NCBI GenBank assembly: GCA_964556665.1
Contig: CAZKXU010000031.1
Location: 1-32,447 of the forward strand
DNA length: 32,447 bases
Direction of reading: 5' to 3'
Source: CAZKXU01 sp964556665
GTDB lineage: Bacteria; Bdellovibrionota_C; UBA2361; CAZKXU01
In this document: one piece after another, positions 1-7,276 of the stretch
Position numbering within the stretch: the first letter of the stretch is position 1
How the letters are laid out: the number at the start of each line of letters is the position of its first letter
Position numbers and translations under genes: made by a program
Notes under the pieces: generated by a model
What the model was told of the DNA's origin: nothing
The model's database searches: none
Seen by the model: the letters and a program-made list of their open reading frames with translations, nothing else

Positions 1-17
1 AAAAAGAGGAGCATTGA

Positions 18-1082
18 ATGGAAAAAGAATCTAAGGAATTTTTATACAACTTACTCACAACACCTTCTCCCACCGGATATGAAACAAAGATTCAGCGTGT
101 TGTTAAAGATAGGATGAAACGCTTCTCTCCTCATATTTCAGGAGATCTGCACGGTAATCTTGTCGTAGCTCTCAATCCGGATGCCAAAATTAAGGTAATG
201 CTGGCCGGACATTGCGATCAGATCGGATTAATGGTTACTCATATTACTGAAGATGGTTTTATTTACGTCAACGCACTAGGCGGCATCGACGCAGGAGTAC
301 TGCCAGGAGCAAGAGTTACAATTCACGCAGCAGCAGGTGCCGTCAAAGGAATAGTCGGCAGAAAGCCGATTCATGCTCAAAGCGCCGAAGAAAGAAAAAA
401 AATGGATGTTGATGTTGAAAAAATATGGATTGATATTGGCGCAAAAAATAAGAAAGAAGCAGGTAAGAGAGTAGAGATCGGTGACTGTGTAACTTTTGAG
501 CTAGGCGTGACAGAGCTTAGTTCAGACCTTGTGAGTTCACCCGGCCTTGATGACAAGGTTGGTTTATTTATTGCCATGGAAGCGTTGCGGCTCTGTGCAA
601 AATCCAAATTATCAGTTGGACTTTTTGCAGCGAGTACAGTACAGGAAGAGGTCGGATTACGTGGCGCACAGACAGCAAGCTTTGGTATTGATCCTACTGT
701 CGGCATCGCTATTGATGTAACTCACGCCTCCGATAATCCAGGCTCTGAAAACAAGAAGGCTTCACCCTGCAAATTAGGAGCAGGCCCATGTATAACTCGC
801 GGTCCAAACACAAATCCTGTCGTTGAAAAGTTATTGGTAGGCGCGGCAAAAAAGGCAAAGATTAAATACCAGCCTGCGCCATCTTCAAGGCTATTAGGTA
901 ACGATGCTAATGCAATTCAAGTTTCTCGAAATGGTGTTGCCACTGCCAGCATTGGCATACCAAATCGATATATGCATACGCAGGTTGAAGTGTGCAGCCT
1001 GAAAGACCTGGAAGATTCGGCCCGACTTTTAGCACAGTTTGTTAAGGATCTAACTGTGAAGAGTGATTTTAGGCCTGTCTGA
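18..1082 (+). CDS. M42 family metallo-aminopeptidase (FrvX-type)
   Basis: Predicted cytosolic dinuclear-metal aminopeptidase of peptidase family M42 (glutamyl aminopeptidase / endoglucanase-M-like), removing N-terminal residues from peptides. The usual ligands can be placed: His65 in AGHCDQIG, Asp178/179 in GLDDKVG, the catalytic and ligand pair Glu210-Glu211 in TVQEEVG, Asp233 in IAIDVTHA, and His320 in HTQVEVCSLKDL. The length of 354 aa is normal for the family. A good ribosome binding site (GAGGAG) lies 7 bases before the ATG. The first ligand motif reads HCD rather than the commoner HMD, which should not matter. It stands alone, followed by an 80-bp inverted repeat. Exact substrate preference cannot be read from sequence. 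Confidence 0.93.
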   Translation: MEKESKEFLYNLLTTPSPTGYETKIQRVVKDRMKRFSPHISGDLHGNLVVALNPDAKIKVMLAGHCDQIGLMVTHITEDGFIYVNALGGIDAGVLPGARVTIHAAAGAVKGIVGRKPIHAQSAEERKKMDVDVEKIWIDIGAKNKKEAGKRVEIGDCVTFELGVTELSSDLVSSPGLDDKVGLFIAMEALRLCAKSKLSVGLFAASTVQEEVGLRGAQTASFGIDPTVGIAIDVTHASDNPGSENKKASPCKLGAGPCITRGPNTNPVVEKLLVGAAKKAKIKYQPAPSSRLLGNDANAIQVSRNGVATASIGIPNRYMHTQVEVCSLKDLEDSARLLAQFVKDLTVKSDFRPV

Positions 1083-1089
1083 GATTTTT

Positions 1090-1170
1090 TTTACCACAGA
1101 TGTCACGGAGTAAATTGAGAGAGAGAAAATTGCTTTCCCAGTCTGTGTCCTCTTTAACCTCTGTGGTAAA
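1090..1170. repeat. Imperfect inverted repeat with TTACCACAGA / TCTGTGGTAA ends
   Basis: The ends TTTACCACAGA and CTCTGTGGTAAA face each other across about 55 bases. This is the pattern of a small dispersed palindromic repeat common in many bacterial genomes. It fills the gap between the aminopeptidase and the GT87 gene and could also act as a weak terminator. Only one copy is in the window. Confidence 0.55.
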
Positions 1171-1181
1171 TTTTTCTCTTC

Positions 1182-2294
1182 ATGTTGCCTTATAATATGT
1201 ATCTACGCATCGTACTCCTCATTATTCTATTAACAATACTTGCCTATCTTATCACCGATCTGCCTCATGGACTAGGTGAAGTAGATTTAATTCAGTATTA
1301 CGCAGCTTCAAAATTGCTTCTAAGTGGCGGCAATCCTTACGATCCTAAATCAATCTTTGAGGTTGAACGTGGCTTAGCACCGATCCTTTCAAAGCCTACA
1401 TTGCTATGGAATCCGCCATTTATATTTCCTTTCGTACTCCCTTTTTCACTCTTTAGTTTCGAAGTATTTAGGTTGATTTGGATTCCTTTAACTATAGTAC
1501 TTTTCCTGAGTTGTTATAATTCTCTATCTAAACAAATCAGAGCAACTCAAACCAGTTTCAGATCAGTTCTATTTTTAGCAACTTTTCATCCTATTTTCTC
1601 GCATATCTATTACGGTCAATCTTCAATTATTATACTAGTGGGACTAACGATATTCTTAATCTATACCGGCGCAGAGGGTACAAGAGCTCAGCACTACGCA
1701 GGAGCAGGACTAGCTCTGACTTTGATTAAGCCGCATCTTTTATATTTACTTTATCTATGGTGGCTGTTGGAAAGTTGTAGAGAAAGACGTCTAGTTCAGA
1801 TCTTCTCTTTTGTATCAACTGCAATATTTTTAGCATTAATTCCTCTCTTATTTGATCATGCAATCTGGCAGCGATACTATTTAGGATGGCAAGTTCCTCC
1901 AATATATTGGCAAACACCAACTGTCGGCAGCTGGCTGCAATTAATCTTAGGAATAGACTCAGCTGTTTTAAGAATAACCCCCACTATCATTGTGACATTA
2001 TGGTTTTTAGTTGGCTGGATTTCAAAGCGCAAAAATGTTGACAATCTACTCCTCCTAATTCCCCTAAGCCTACTCACCTCACCTTACGGCTGGGGGTACG
2101 ATCAGATCTTACTCCTGCCCTCATTAATATTTTTACTAAAGGCAAAGAAGATTGTTATTCCAATAGCATTAGGAGCTATAGTAATTCTGGCGGGAGATCT
2201 ACTCTCATATCAATATCTGATATTTTATACAGCTGCTGTTTTGCTATTAATGACTAAGGAAAGCTATTTACCTACCGGAATAAAAACTGCATAA
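1182..2294 (+). CDS. GT87 family (DUF2029) membrane glycosyltransferase
   Basis: Polytopic integral membrane protein with about nine to ten hydrophobic segments. It resembles the GT-C fold glycosyltransferase family GT87 (DUF2029), which uses a polyprenyl-phosphate sugar donor. Supporting features are the N-terminal TM, the first extracytoplasmic loop with an Asp at GEVDLIQYYAASKLLLSG followed by NPYDP, and the LLWNPPFIFPFVLPFS segment; a loop of this kind is typical of the family. Acceptor and sugar are unknown. No clear Shine-Dalgarno precedes ATG 1182, and ATG 1197 is an alternative start. The 3' end overlaps the convergent gene ending at 2264 by 31 bases. Confidence 0.75.
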   Translation: MLPYNMYLRIVLLIILLTILAYLITDLPHGLGEVDLIQYYAASKLLLSGGNPYDPKSIFEVERGLAPILSKPTLLWNPPFIFPFVLPFSLFSFEVFRLIWIPLTIVLFLSCYNSLSKQIRATQTSFRSVLFLATFHPIFSHIYYGQSSIIILVGLTIFLIYTGAEGTRAQHYAGAGLALTLIKPHLLYLLYLWWLLESCRERRLVQIFSFVSTAIFLALIPLLFDHAIWQRYYLGWQVPPIYWQTPTVGSWLQLILGIDSAVLRITPTIIVTLWFLVGWISKRKNVDNLLLLIPLSLLTSPYGWGYDQILLLPSLIFLLKAKKIVIPIALGAIVILAGDLLSYQYLIFYTAAVLLLMTKESYLPTGIKTA

Positions 2295-3856
2295 GTTCCA
2301 TCTTCATAGCTCTTTTGCCAAAACGCCGGTGCTAAAGCCATGAACTGTGCGAGCGGATAGCTTTTAGAAACTATGGCTGCATCCGGCGCCCAGACTTTTA
2401 AAGTTTCTAGCCACTGACGCTTCATATTGTATAGATCAAAGCCTCTCTCGTAATGCTCTTGCGGGACAGTTTGCGTGCGATTATCTGTAGTCACACGATA
2501 ATCAAGCTCAGGGTGAGACTGATAAATTGCCCAGCGACACCACCCGCCATAATCAAAATGAGTGAGCAGCCTAACATGTGTAAGCGGGTCTTTAGGTTTT
2601 AGCTGTAGAGAGGCCAAGCCCTGACAAGCCTTAATCGGATACATTATATTTAAATCATCCTCGTTCTTAATCCGTTCACTCTCTTTGAGAGGGAATTCAG
2701 AGATAGATACATAAATCGAGAATAGGAGAAGGCCTGCAGCGGGCAGGATTTGTATAGCATTGAGAAGTGGTGCAAACGGGCTCACTGGGACCGTGGGCAT
2801 CTTGCCCGCAGACGAATTAGCTGCCCCTTCGTTTGCGGGCAGGATGCCCGCGGTCCCAGTGAGCAAACTTAGATTAGATTGCAATATAGCCCTACCAATA
2901 GGCGCGCAAATCTGCCGCACGAAAAAAGGTATACCAAGCACGGCAAAGATCGCAGTGTACTTCACACTATCAATCGTCAAATAAAAGGAGATTATTGCGG
3001 CTGCTCCATTACCAAAATCCGCAAGAAACCGGCGCCAATTTATAAAACGTGAAATCAGCATAAGGGAAACGATAAGGATCCAAAAATTTAATCCTTTAAA
3101 GGCAAATGCGCTCTTGAACTCACCAATAGTGCGGTGCAACACATCCGGTATATCCATATACTCCCAGATTAAAGCGTAATTCATCAGTGCATACGGAAGT
3201 TCAAGCCGCGGCACAAAAAGGCCGTAAGGAGAGACAAATCCAGCTGAGGATAACAGTGCTAATCCACCCCAGGCATAGGCTGCGGAGGCGGAGCGTTTTC
3301 TATAGAATCTCGGCGCTGCTCTAAACAGGAACCAGAGAAAAGGAACAAACACCCAATAGACATGTACATTAACGAGAAATACAGCGAGAGAAAATAGGTA
3401 CCATGGCTCCCATTTTGTAGCTCTTTGGTTTAAGCGCCTAAGCGTTAAGGCTATTATTAGTAAGGAGATCATCTGTGGACGAATTGAGGCTACCTGGTCA
3501 ATTAGCAGCGCCGCCACAACTGTAATAATAAAAGAGCTAAGCATTACCCGTTTAGTACGCAGCGCCGCGAGGTCTAGAAGTACCTTAAAAAGATACCCCA
3601 CAAATAAACCAAAACTTAATCTAAGCAGCGCATACCCACCCAAGTTGTAGATTTTATAGAACAGCAGTTGACCAAGCCAGTGATAGTCATGCCACTCAGG
3701 GTTAAATGAGTTTATAAAATCCTGGCGAGGAAGGTAGCCATTATTAACCATCCAGGCACCGCCAAGCAGGTGCCAGCCCAGATCAGGGTCATAGGGGCCA
3801 AAAGAGCAGTACCTAAAGCCAAAAAGTATTAATACGAAATATAGGAAAGTACGCAC
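2264..3856 (-). CDS. GT-C-like polytopic membrane protein with repeat-encoded insert
   Basis: Large membrane protein (530 aa, about ten TM segments). The N-terminal loop PYDPDLGWHLLGGAWMVNNG has acidic residues (Asp23, Asp25) in the place where GT-C glycosyltransferases carry their catalytic Asp. The C-terminal extracytoplasmic domain (about residues 400-530) contains FDYGGW and DYRVTTDNR segments of the kind seen in such proteins. No specific function can be assigned. The start is GTG with no obvious ribosome binding site. Residues about 331-359 (GTAGILPANEGAANSSAGK and flanks) are encoded by an inserted palindromic repeat that keeps the frame open and sits between two hydrophobic stretches. 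Convergent 31-base overlap with the GT87 gene. Confidence 0.65.
   Translation of the reverse strand: MRTFLYFVLILFGFRYCSFGPYDPDLGWHLLGGAWMVNNGYLPRQDFINSFNPEWHDYHWLGQLLFYKIYNLGGYALLRLSFGLFVGYLFKVLLDLAALRTKRVMLSSFIITVVAALLIDQVASIRPQMISLLIIALTLRRLNQRATKWEPWYLFSLAVFLVNVHVYWVFVPFLWFLFRAAPRFYRKRSASAAYAWGGLALLSSAGFVSPYGLFVPRLELPYALMNYALIWEYMDIPDVLHRTIGEFKSAFAFKGLNFWILIVSLMLISRFINWRRFLADFGNGAAAIISFYLTIDSVKYTAIFAVLGIPFFVRQICAPIGRAILQSNLSLLTGTAGILPANEGAANSSAGKMPTVPVSPFAPLLNAIQILPAAGLLLFSIYVSISEFPLKESERIKNEDDLNIMYPIKACQGLASLQLKPKDPLTHVRLLTHFDYGGWCRWAIYQSHPELDYRVTTDNRTQTVPQEHYERGFDLYNMKRQWLETLKVWAPDAAIVSKSYPLAQFMALAPAFWQKSYEDGTYAVFIPVGK
2780..2864. repeat. Palindromic repeat copy 1, in frame inside a CDS
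   Basis: Begins GCTCACTGGGACC and ends GGTCCCAGTGAGC, so the outer stem is 13 bp. Inside are two hairpins (GTGGGC-ATCTT-GCCCGC and GCGGGC-AGGAT-GCCCGC) and a third small stem, ACGAA/TTCGT. The same ends recur at 6078, 10237 and 16589. It lies wholly within the membrane protein gene on the minus strand and adds about 28 residues without a stop. Confidence 0.9.
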
Positions 3857-3875
3857 GTAGATGACTTTAAGCTGT

Positions 3876-3895
3876 TAGTTTCCCTACGGAAACTA
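3876..3895. other. Small perfect hairpin upstream of the RiPP precursor
   Basis: TAGTTTCC-CTAC-GGAAACTA forms an 8-bp stem with a 4-base loop, 20 bp upstream of the divergent membrane protein start. It is followed on the + strand by an A/T-rich stretch. It could be an operator or a weak terminator; nothing further supports either. Confidence 0.35.
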
Positions 3896-4024
3896 CCTAT
3901 TTTACTAAAGTCTGCCAAGGAATCCCAATAAAAGCTATATAATAGCACTCCATATCAATGACAAATTTAAATAGATTACTCTTGTGCTATCGAATAATCC
4001 CAGTAATATTCACCTTTATAGTTG

Positions 4025-4058
4025 TATAACGTTATTGTTTTATTTTTGTTAATTAGGA
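4025..4058 (+). promoter_or_regulatory. Candidate -10 box and ribosome binding site of RiPP precursor
   Basis: TATAAC at 4025-4030 is a plausible -10 box about 36 bases before the ATG. No convincing -35 box is seen 16-18 bases upstream. AGGA at 4055-4058 lies 8 bases before ATG 4067 and supports that start. Confidence 0.35.
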
Positions 4059-4066
4059 ACTAAAAT

Positions 4067-4261
4067 ATGTTAAATAAGAAAAAGCTTTTTACAACCGTAG
4101 CCGCATTGACCGTTGGTGCAATTGTAGCTGTTGGGTATGTTACTGCTCCAACTCTTGCCCATGCCGGCGATGATCATGGTGACCATGGTTGCTCAGGCGA
4201 TGGCAAATGCTCAGGCGATGGCAAATGCTCAGGCGAGGGTAAATGCTCAGGTGAAAAATAA
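4067..4261 (+). CDS. HvfA/BufA-like RiPP precursor with CSG(D/E)GK repeats
   Basis: 64-aa secreted peptide. Residues 1-33 form a classical Sec signal peptide (KKK, then a hydrophobic core, then a TLAHA cleavage context). The predicted mature part starts GDDHGDHG and ends in four near-identical units beginning with Cys: CSGDGK, CSGDGK, CSGEGK, CSGEK. Three of the four Cys follow (D/E)GK, as in the EGKC motifs of HvfA and related bufferin-type precursors. In those families a DUF692 enzyme converts Cys to oxazolone/thioamide or thiooxazole-type groups that bind copper. It is followed directly by a DUF692 gene and a DUF2063-like gene, which makes the assignment strong. Copper binding and periplasmic location are inferred from the family and from the Asp/His-rich mature N-terminus. 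Confidence 0.85.
   Translation: MLNKKKLFTTVAALTVGAIVAVGYVTAPTLAHAGDDHGDHGCSGDGKCSGDGKCSGEGKCSGEK
4190..4261 (+). repeat. Four 18-bp tandem repeats encoding the RiPP core
   Basis: Four consecutive 18-base units start TGCTCAGG. The first two (4190-4207, 4208-4225) are identical, and the third and fourth have diverged at a few positions. The fourth runs into the stop codon. This near-identity at DNA level suggests recent unit duplication, so repeat number is likely to vary between strains. Confidence 0.9.
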
Positions 4262-4280
4262 CTCACTTTAGTTATTTTTC
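4253..4280. other. A/T-rich hairpin over the precursor stop codon
   Basis: GAAAAATAAC at 4253-4262 pairs perfectly with GTTATTTTTC at 4271-4280 across an 8-base loop. The TAA stop codon lies within the left arm. It sits 10 bases before the GC-rich terminator hairpin, making two hairpins in tandem that may protect the precursor mRNA 3' end. Confidence 0.5.
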
Positions 4281-4290
4281 GTTGTACAAT

Positions 4291-4328
4291 AACGGGCCGC
4301 TTTACTTTTAAAGCGGCCCGTTTTATTT
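4291..4328 (+). terminator. Intrinsic terminator between RiPP precursor and DUF692 gene
   Basis: AACGGGCCGCTTT (4291-4303) pairs perfectly with AAAGCGGCCCGTT (4310-4322) around a 6-base loop, followed by a T-rich tail (TTTTATTTTA, 4321-4330). The hairpin ends 14 bases before the GTG of the DUF692 gene. If read-through is partial, the precursor would be made in excess over its modifying enzymes, as expected for a RiPP substrate. Confidence 0.85.
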
Positions 4329-4336
4329 TAGGTCTA

Positions 4337-5185
4337 GTGAAAAACTTTAATCTTCCATCCTTCGGTGCTGGAGTTGGGCTACGACATACCCACTTTGATG
4401 AGATAATTCGTAATCGTCCCGCCTGTAATTGGTTTGAAATTATAGCCGAAGACTTTATCGGGGTGGGAGGATACACTGGAGAATCTCTAGAGAAAATTAG
4501 GGAGCACTACCGCATCATTGCTCATGGTGTCTGCATGGCTATCGGATCAACCGATCCCCTGGATATGCAGTATCTAAAAAACCTATCGGCATTTCTTAAA
4601 AAAATTGATAGTCCCTGGGCCTCCGATCACCTATGTTTCACGATGGTTGATCATACAAACTTGAACGATCTAATTCCGCTCCCATTTACAAGTGAAGCTG
4701 TTAAGCACGTAGTTGAGAGGGTAAAAATAGTTCAACAGGTACTTGAACGCCCATTTCTTTTAGAGAACGTAACTCGTTATATAACAGTATCAAACAGAGA
4801 GATGGAGGAGTGGGAGTTCCTTACACAGATCACGGAGCAGGCAAACTGCGGAATATTACTGGATATAACAAATATATACCTTAATTCTCAGTTCCATAAA
4901 TTTGATCCTGAGCAGTACATTAATTCAATCCCACTTGAAAGGGTTGGTCAGATCCACCTAGCTGGTTTTGAAATTCATGAAGATGGCTCCTATATTGATA
5001 GTCATGACGCCCCAGTTCCGGAGCCGGTGTGGAAACTATTTAAGTCTGTTATTGCACAAATTGGTCAGACCTCAGTTCTAGTTGAGTGGGACAAAGAGTT
5101 ACCACCTTTTAGCAGACTGATTGAAGAGGCACGCATGGCCGATGCAGCCATGTTGGAGATTACAGCAGCCCAGGAGGCGGCATAA
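4337..5185 (+). CDS. DUF692 multinuclear iron oxidase, RiPP Cys-modifying enzyme (HvfB/BufB/MbnB-like)
   Basis: TIM-barrel MNIO family enzyme (282 aa, normal length) that uses two or three non-haem irons and O2 to modify Cys residues of a precursor peptide. Family residues can be placed in order: GVGLR at 12-16, Glu34 in WFEIIAED, His63 in AHGVCMAIG, Asp97-His98 in SDHLCF, Glu143-Asn144 in LLENVT, Asp176 and Asn179 in LLDITNIYLNS, His207 in IHLAGF, Asp221 and His223 in YIDSHDAPV, and Glu250 in LVEWD. The start is GTG just downstream of the terminator tail, with no strong ribosome binding site, so translation may be weak. It lies between its putative substrate and a DUF2063-like partner, the standard gene order for HvfABC/bufferin loci. 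Confidence 0.88.
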   Translation: MKNFNLPSFGAGVGLRHTHFDEIIRNRPACNWFEIIAEDFIGVGGYTGESLEKIREHYRIIAHGVCMAIGSTDPLDMQYLKNLSAFLKKIDSPWASDHLCFTMVDHTNLNDLIPLPFTSEAVKHVVERVKIVQQVLERPFLLENVTRYITVSNREMEEWEFLTQITEQANCGILLDITNIYLNSQFHKFDPEQYINSIPLERVGQIHLAGFEIHEDGSYIDSHDAPVPEPVWKLFKSVIAQIGQTSVLVEWDKELPPFSRLIEEARMADAAMLEITAAQEAA

Positions 5186-5186
5186 A

Positions 5187-6128
5187 GTGGCTTTAAACGC
5201 AGTCCTCTCTGCGATGCGTGAAATTATCCTAGATACTCCTCCTCTGCCTTCAACAGAAAATGAGAGATTAAAATTCTTTGAACGACGATTTCCTGCCCTA
5301 TCAAAAGAGGAGCGGGAGGATTTAGCCAAAATCGACCCGCAACGCTTCGAAATATACACGACTAGTATCTTTAGTGGCGAAAAGGGTATTTTAGAGAAAC
5401 ACTTCCGTATAACCTTTGCATTACTTGCAAGGTTCTGGCCCAAAATTTACAACCAGCCCTTCAATGCTTTTAGTTTTGTTAAAGAGCTGCACGCCCTACG
5501 ACCGTGGCGTGGAAACAAGACTACCGCCCTGGCTAACTGCTTCTTAGCCCATATAAGCCAAGATCGTCCGGAGCTAACCCGTATGCTTCCGTACATAGAG
5601 GAGCTTGCTGAGTTAGAGTATCTAAACTTACTGATTAAGCGTACCCCAAGCGAGAACGTCTCTGCTGCTAACTCACTTTCATCTAGTGCCATAGCTGAAC
5701 TAACCGTCGAAGAGCTATTAGCAAAATCTATAACAATTCCAAGCTATGTACAGCTTTACCGCTTCACTTACAACATTACGACCTACTGGAGAGAGTATTA
5801 TAATAATCATAAGAGCCTGCCGGAGTTAGCACCCATCAAGCTAATTACCTGGGCAGTAGGCGGAAGAACACTACACAACTTTGTAAGTTGGAGCGAGCTC
5901 TCCCCTAACATTTATCAGCTACTCGAGAGTCGTCCACGCACTACTACGATCAGCGTAGCTGAATTGGCAGAAAACTTTCTTGAGCATGCTGCACCAGAGC
6001 AATCTGAAGAGCTCCTATTCGCAGCCTTCATGCAGGAGCTGCAAGGGATGCTTAGTGTTGGAATGGAGATTATTGACACTGGGACCGCGGGCATCTTGCC
6101 CGCAAACGAATGGGTTGCCACTACGTAG
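5187..6128 (+). CDS. DUF2063-like RiPP partner protein (HvfC/BufC/MbnC-like)
   Basis: Predicted partner that helps the DUF692 enzyme bind its precursor. The N-terminal part has RFEIYTTSIFSG then LEKHFRITFALLARFWP (equivalent to the R..iYr...f....L...fP pattern of DUF2063), and later RMLPYIEELAELEYLNLLIK, matching the P.lpelA.lE motif. I place the start at GTG 5187, one base after the DUF692 stop, with AGGAGG at 5172-5177. An in-frame ATG at 5121 lies inside the upstream gene and is unlikely. The last 16 residues (TGTAGILPANEWVATT) and the stop codon lie in a palindromic repeat starting at 6078, so the native C-terminus has been replaced. Divergent from known members; family assignment rests on motifs and position. 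Confidence 0.72.
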   Translation: MALNAVLSAMREIILDTPPLPSTENERLKFFERRFPALSKEEREDLAKIDPQRFEIYTTSIFSGEKGILEKHFRITFALLARFWPKIYNQPFNAFSFVKELHALRPWRGNKTTALANCFLAHISQDRPELTRMLPYIEELAELEYLNLLIKRTPSENVSAANSLSSSAIAELTVEELLAKSITIPSYVQLYRFTYNITTYWREYYNNHKSLPELAPIKLITWAVGGRTLHNFVSWSELSPNIYQLLESRPRTTTISVAELAENFLEHAAPEQSEELLFAAFMQELQGMLSVGMEIIDTGTAGILPANEWVATT

Positions 6129-6153
6129 CGGGCTGGAAGCCCGCGGTCCCAGT
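6078..6153. repeat. Palindromic repeat copy 2, forming the 3' end of a CDS
   Basis: Outer arms ACTGGGACC / GGTCCCAGT enclose two hairpins, GCGGGC-ATCTT-GCCCGC and GCGGGC-TGGAA-GCCCGC. Drawn out, the unit is a closing stem with two arms. Its left part codes the end of the DUF2063-like gene, and its right end lies 13 bases from the stop of coaE on the other strand. It may double as a terminator for both. Confidence 0.92.
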
Positions 6154-6165
6154 AAAATAAATCTC

Positions 6166-6774
6166 CTACAGCGCCAACTGCTGATACAAGTTCGTCACTG
6201 CTACATGCAACCCGCTTAATTCCGAGTTATTCTTAATAACATAGTCAGCACGTTTTAGAATTGAATCTGCCGAGGGCTGAGATGCAAGCTTTTTGACCGC
6301 AAGCTCTCTCTTACAACCATCACGAATCATGATACGGTCAATGCAATTCTCAGGAGTAGTATCAACTGCAATTATTTTTTCAAACAGGGCAAACCCTCCT
6401 TCGCCTTCAAAGGAGAGCGGCAGCACATAGACTACCAATCTTGGCTGAGGTGAAGAGAGCGCCAATGCGAGCTTTTCACTGCCTAACCGTCTAACCTCAG
6501 GATGAACAATGTCTTCTAAAATCTTCAACTGTGCAGGGTTATTATAGACTACCTCTCCTAAGACCATCTTATTAACTGAATTATCAGTGTTCATTATTTC
6601 AGTGCCAAAAGCCTCTTTAATTTTCTCAAGTGCTGGCGTGCCTGGACGAATCGCCTCCCAGGCTAATTGATCTAGATCAATGACTGCAGATCCAAGTGTT
6701 TCAAAAACCTTGCCTATCTCACTCTTTCCGGAGCCTACAGCACCGGTGAGACCTACTATCCTATATCCTTTCAT
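6166..6774 (-). CDS. coaE: Dephospho-CoA kinase
   Basis: Last step of coenzyme A synthesis: ATP-dependent phosphorylation of dephospho-CoA in the cytosol. The P-loop is GAVGSGKS (residues 11-18). The family signatures VIDLDQLAWEAIRPGTPAL and the HPEVRRL motif after LEDIV are present. The length of 202 aa is typical. The ATG is preceded by a strong AGGAAGGAG ribosome binding site inside the end of the upstream thioesterase gene (14-base overlap), so the two are co-transcribed and probably coupled. Confidence 0.95.
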   Translation of the reverse strand: MKGYRIVGLTGAVGSGKSEIGKVFETLGSAVIDLDQLAWEAIRPGTPALEKIKEAFGTEIMNTDNSVNKMVLGEVVYNNPAQLKILEDIVHPEVRRLGSEKLALALSSPQPRLVVYVLPLSFEGEGGFALFEKIIAVDTTPENCIDRIMIRDGCKRELAVKKLASQPSADSILKRADYVIKNNSELSGLHVAVTNLYQQLAL

Positions 6775-7213
6775 TCTCCTTCCTAATCGAAATAGGTTTA
6801 AATTTATCGTCTACTGCCACCATGACAACTTCAGCTGAGGTTACTTTGATTGTTTGCATAGCATCAATACCACGCAGAGCCTCAACATCGACTCTAATCG
6901 TCATTGAGGTATTGCCTACTCCTATGGTTTCAGTAAAGAAACTGACTACATCACCTACAAACACCGGTGCAATAAATTCTACCTCACGCATTACTTTGGT
7001 AACGTATTTTTTAGGAGCGATCGCGCGGGCATGCTGCCCTGCTGCTAGGTCAAGTAAACTTAAGATATGACCGCCAAAAATGCTGCCCAGAGCATTTGTA
7101 TCACGCGGCATCATTACTGTCCGTATAGCCGGATCGCGCGCTATTTTGCTATTCTTACGTTTCACAAAATTAGTTGTATAAAGCACCAAGGTAGGTTCGG
7201 GTTGAATTATCAC
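6761..7213 (-). CDS. Hotdog-fold acyl-CoA thioesterase (YciA/BACH-like)
   Basis: Hydrolyses acyl-CoA thioesters in the cytosol. The hotdog domain has the catalytic signature DTNALGSIFGGHILSLLD (family pattern D.N..G.iFGG...s..D), then ARAIAPKKYVTKVMREVEFI and FVGDVVSFFTETIGVGNTSM. I choose GTG 7213, preceded by AAGGGG. The open frame continues to a TTG at 7282, but that would add a non-homologous tail and overlap the divergent gene at 7277. It overlaps coaE by 14 bases, and a thioesterase next to CoA biosynthesis fits acyl-CoA pool control. The substrate chain length is unknown. Confidence 0.88.
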   Translation of the reverse strand: MIIQPEPTLVLYTTNFVKRKNSKIARDPAIRTVMMPRDTNALGSIFGGHILSLLDLAAGQHARAIAPKKYVTKVMREVEFIAPVFVGDVVSFFTETIGVGNTSMTIRVDVEALRGIDAMQTIKVTSAEVVMVAVDDKFKPISIRKENERI

Positions 7214-7276
7214 CGCCCCTTCTATGCATAAATGTAGCACTAGACTGTACCTGCTGTAATTAGTATTTTTGTAGAA

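Noticed and set aside
377..706. Minus-strand frame of 109 codons inside the M42 peptidase gene
   Set aside because: Antisense shadow of a well-supported gene.
4174..4476. Minus-strand frame of 100 codons across the RiPP locus
   Set aside because: Repetitive (PSPEHL units) because it is the antisense of the tandem repeats; the plus-strand precursor with signal peptide explains the DNA better.
5121..5186. Longer start (ATG 5121) for the DUF2063-like gene
   Set aside because: Would overlap the DUF692 gene by 65 bases and give a non-homologous Arg/Gln-rich leader, whereas GTG 5187 has AGGAGG at a good distance.
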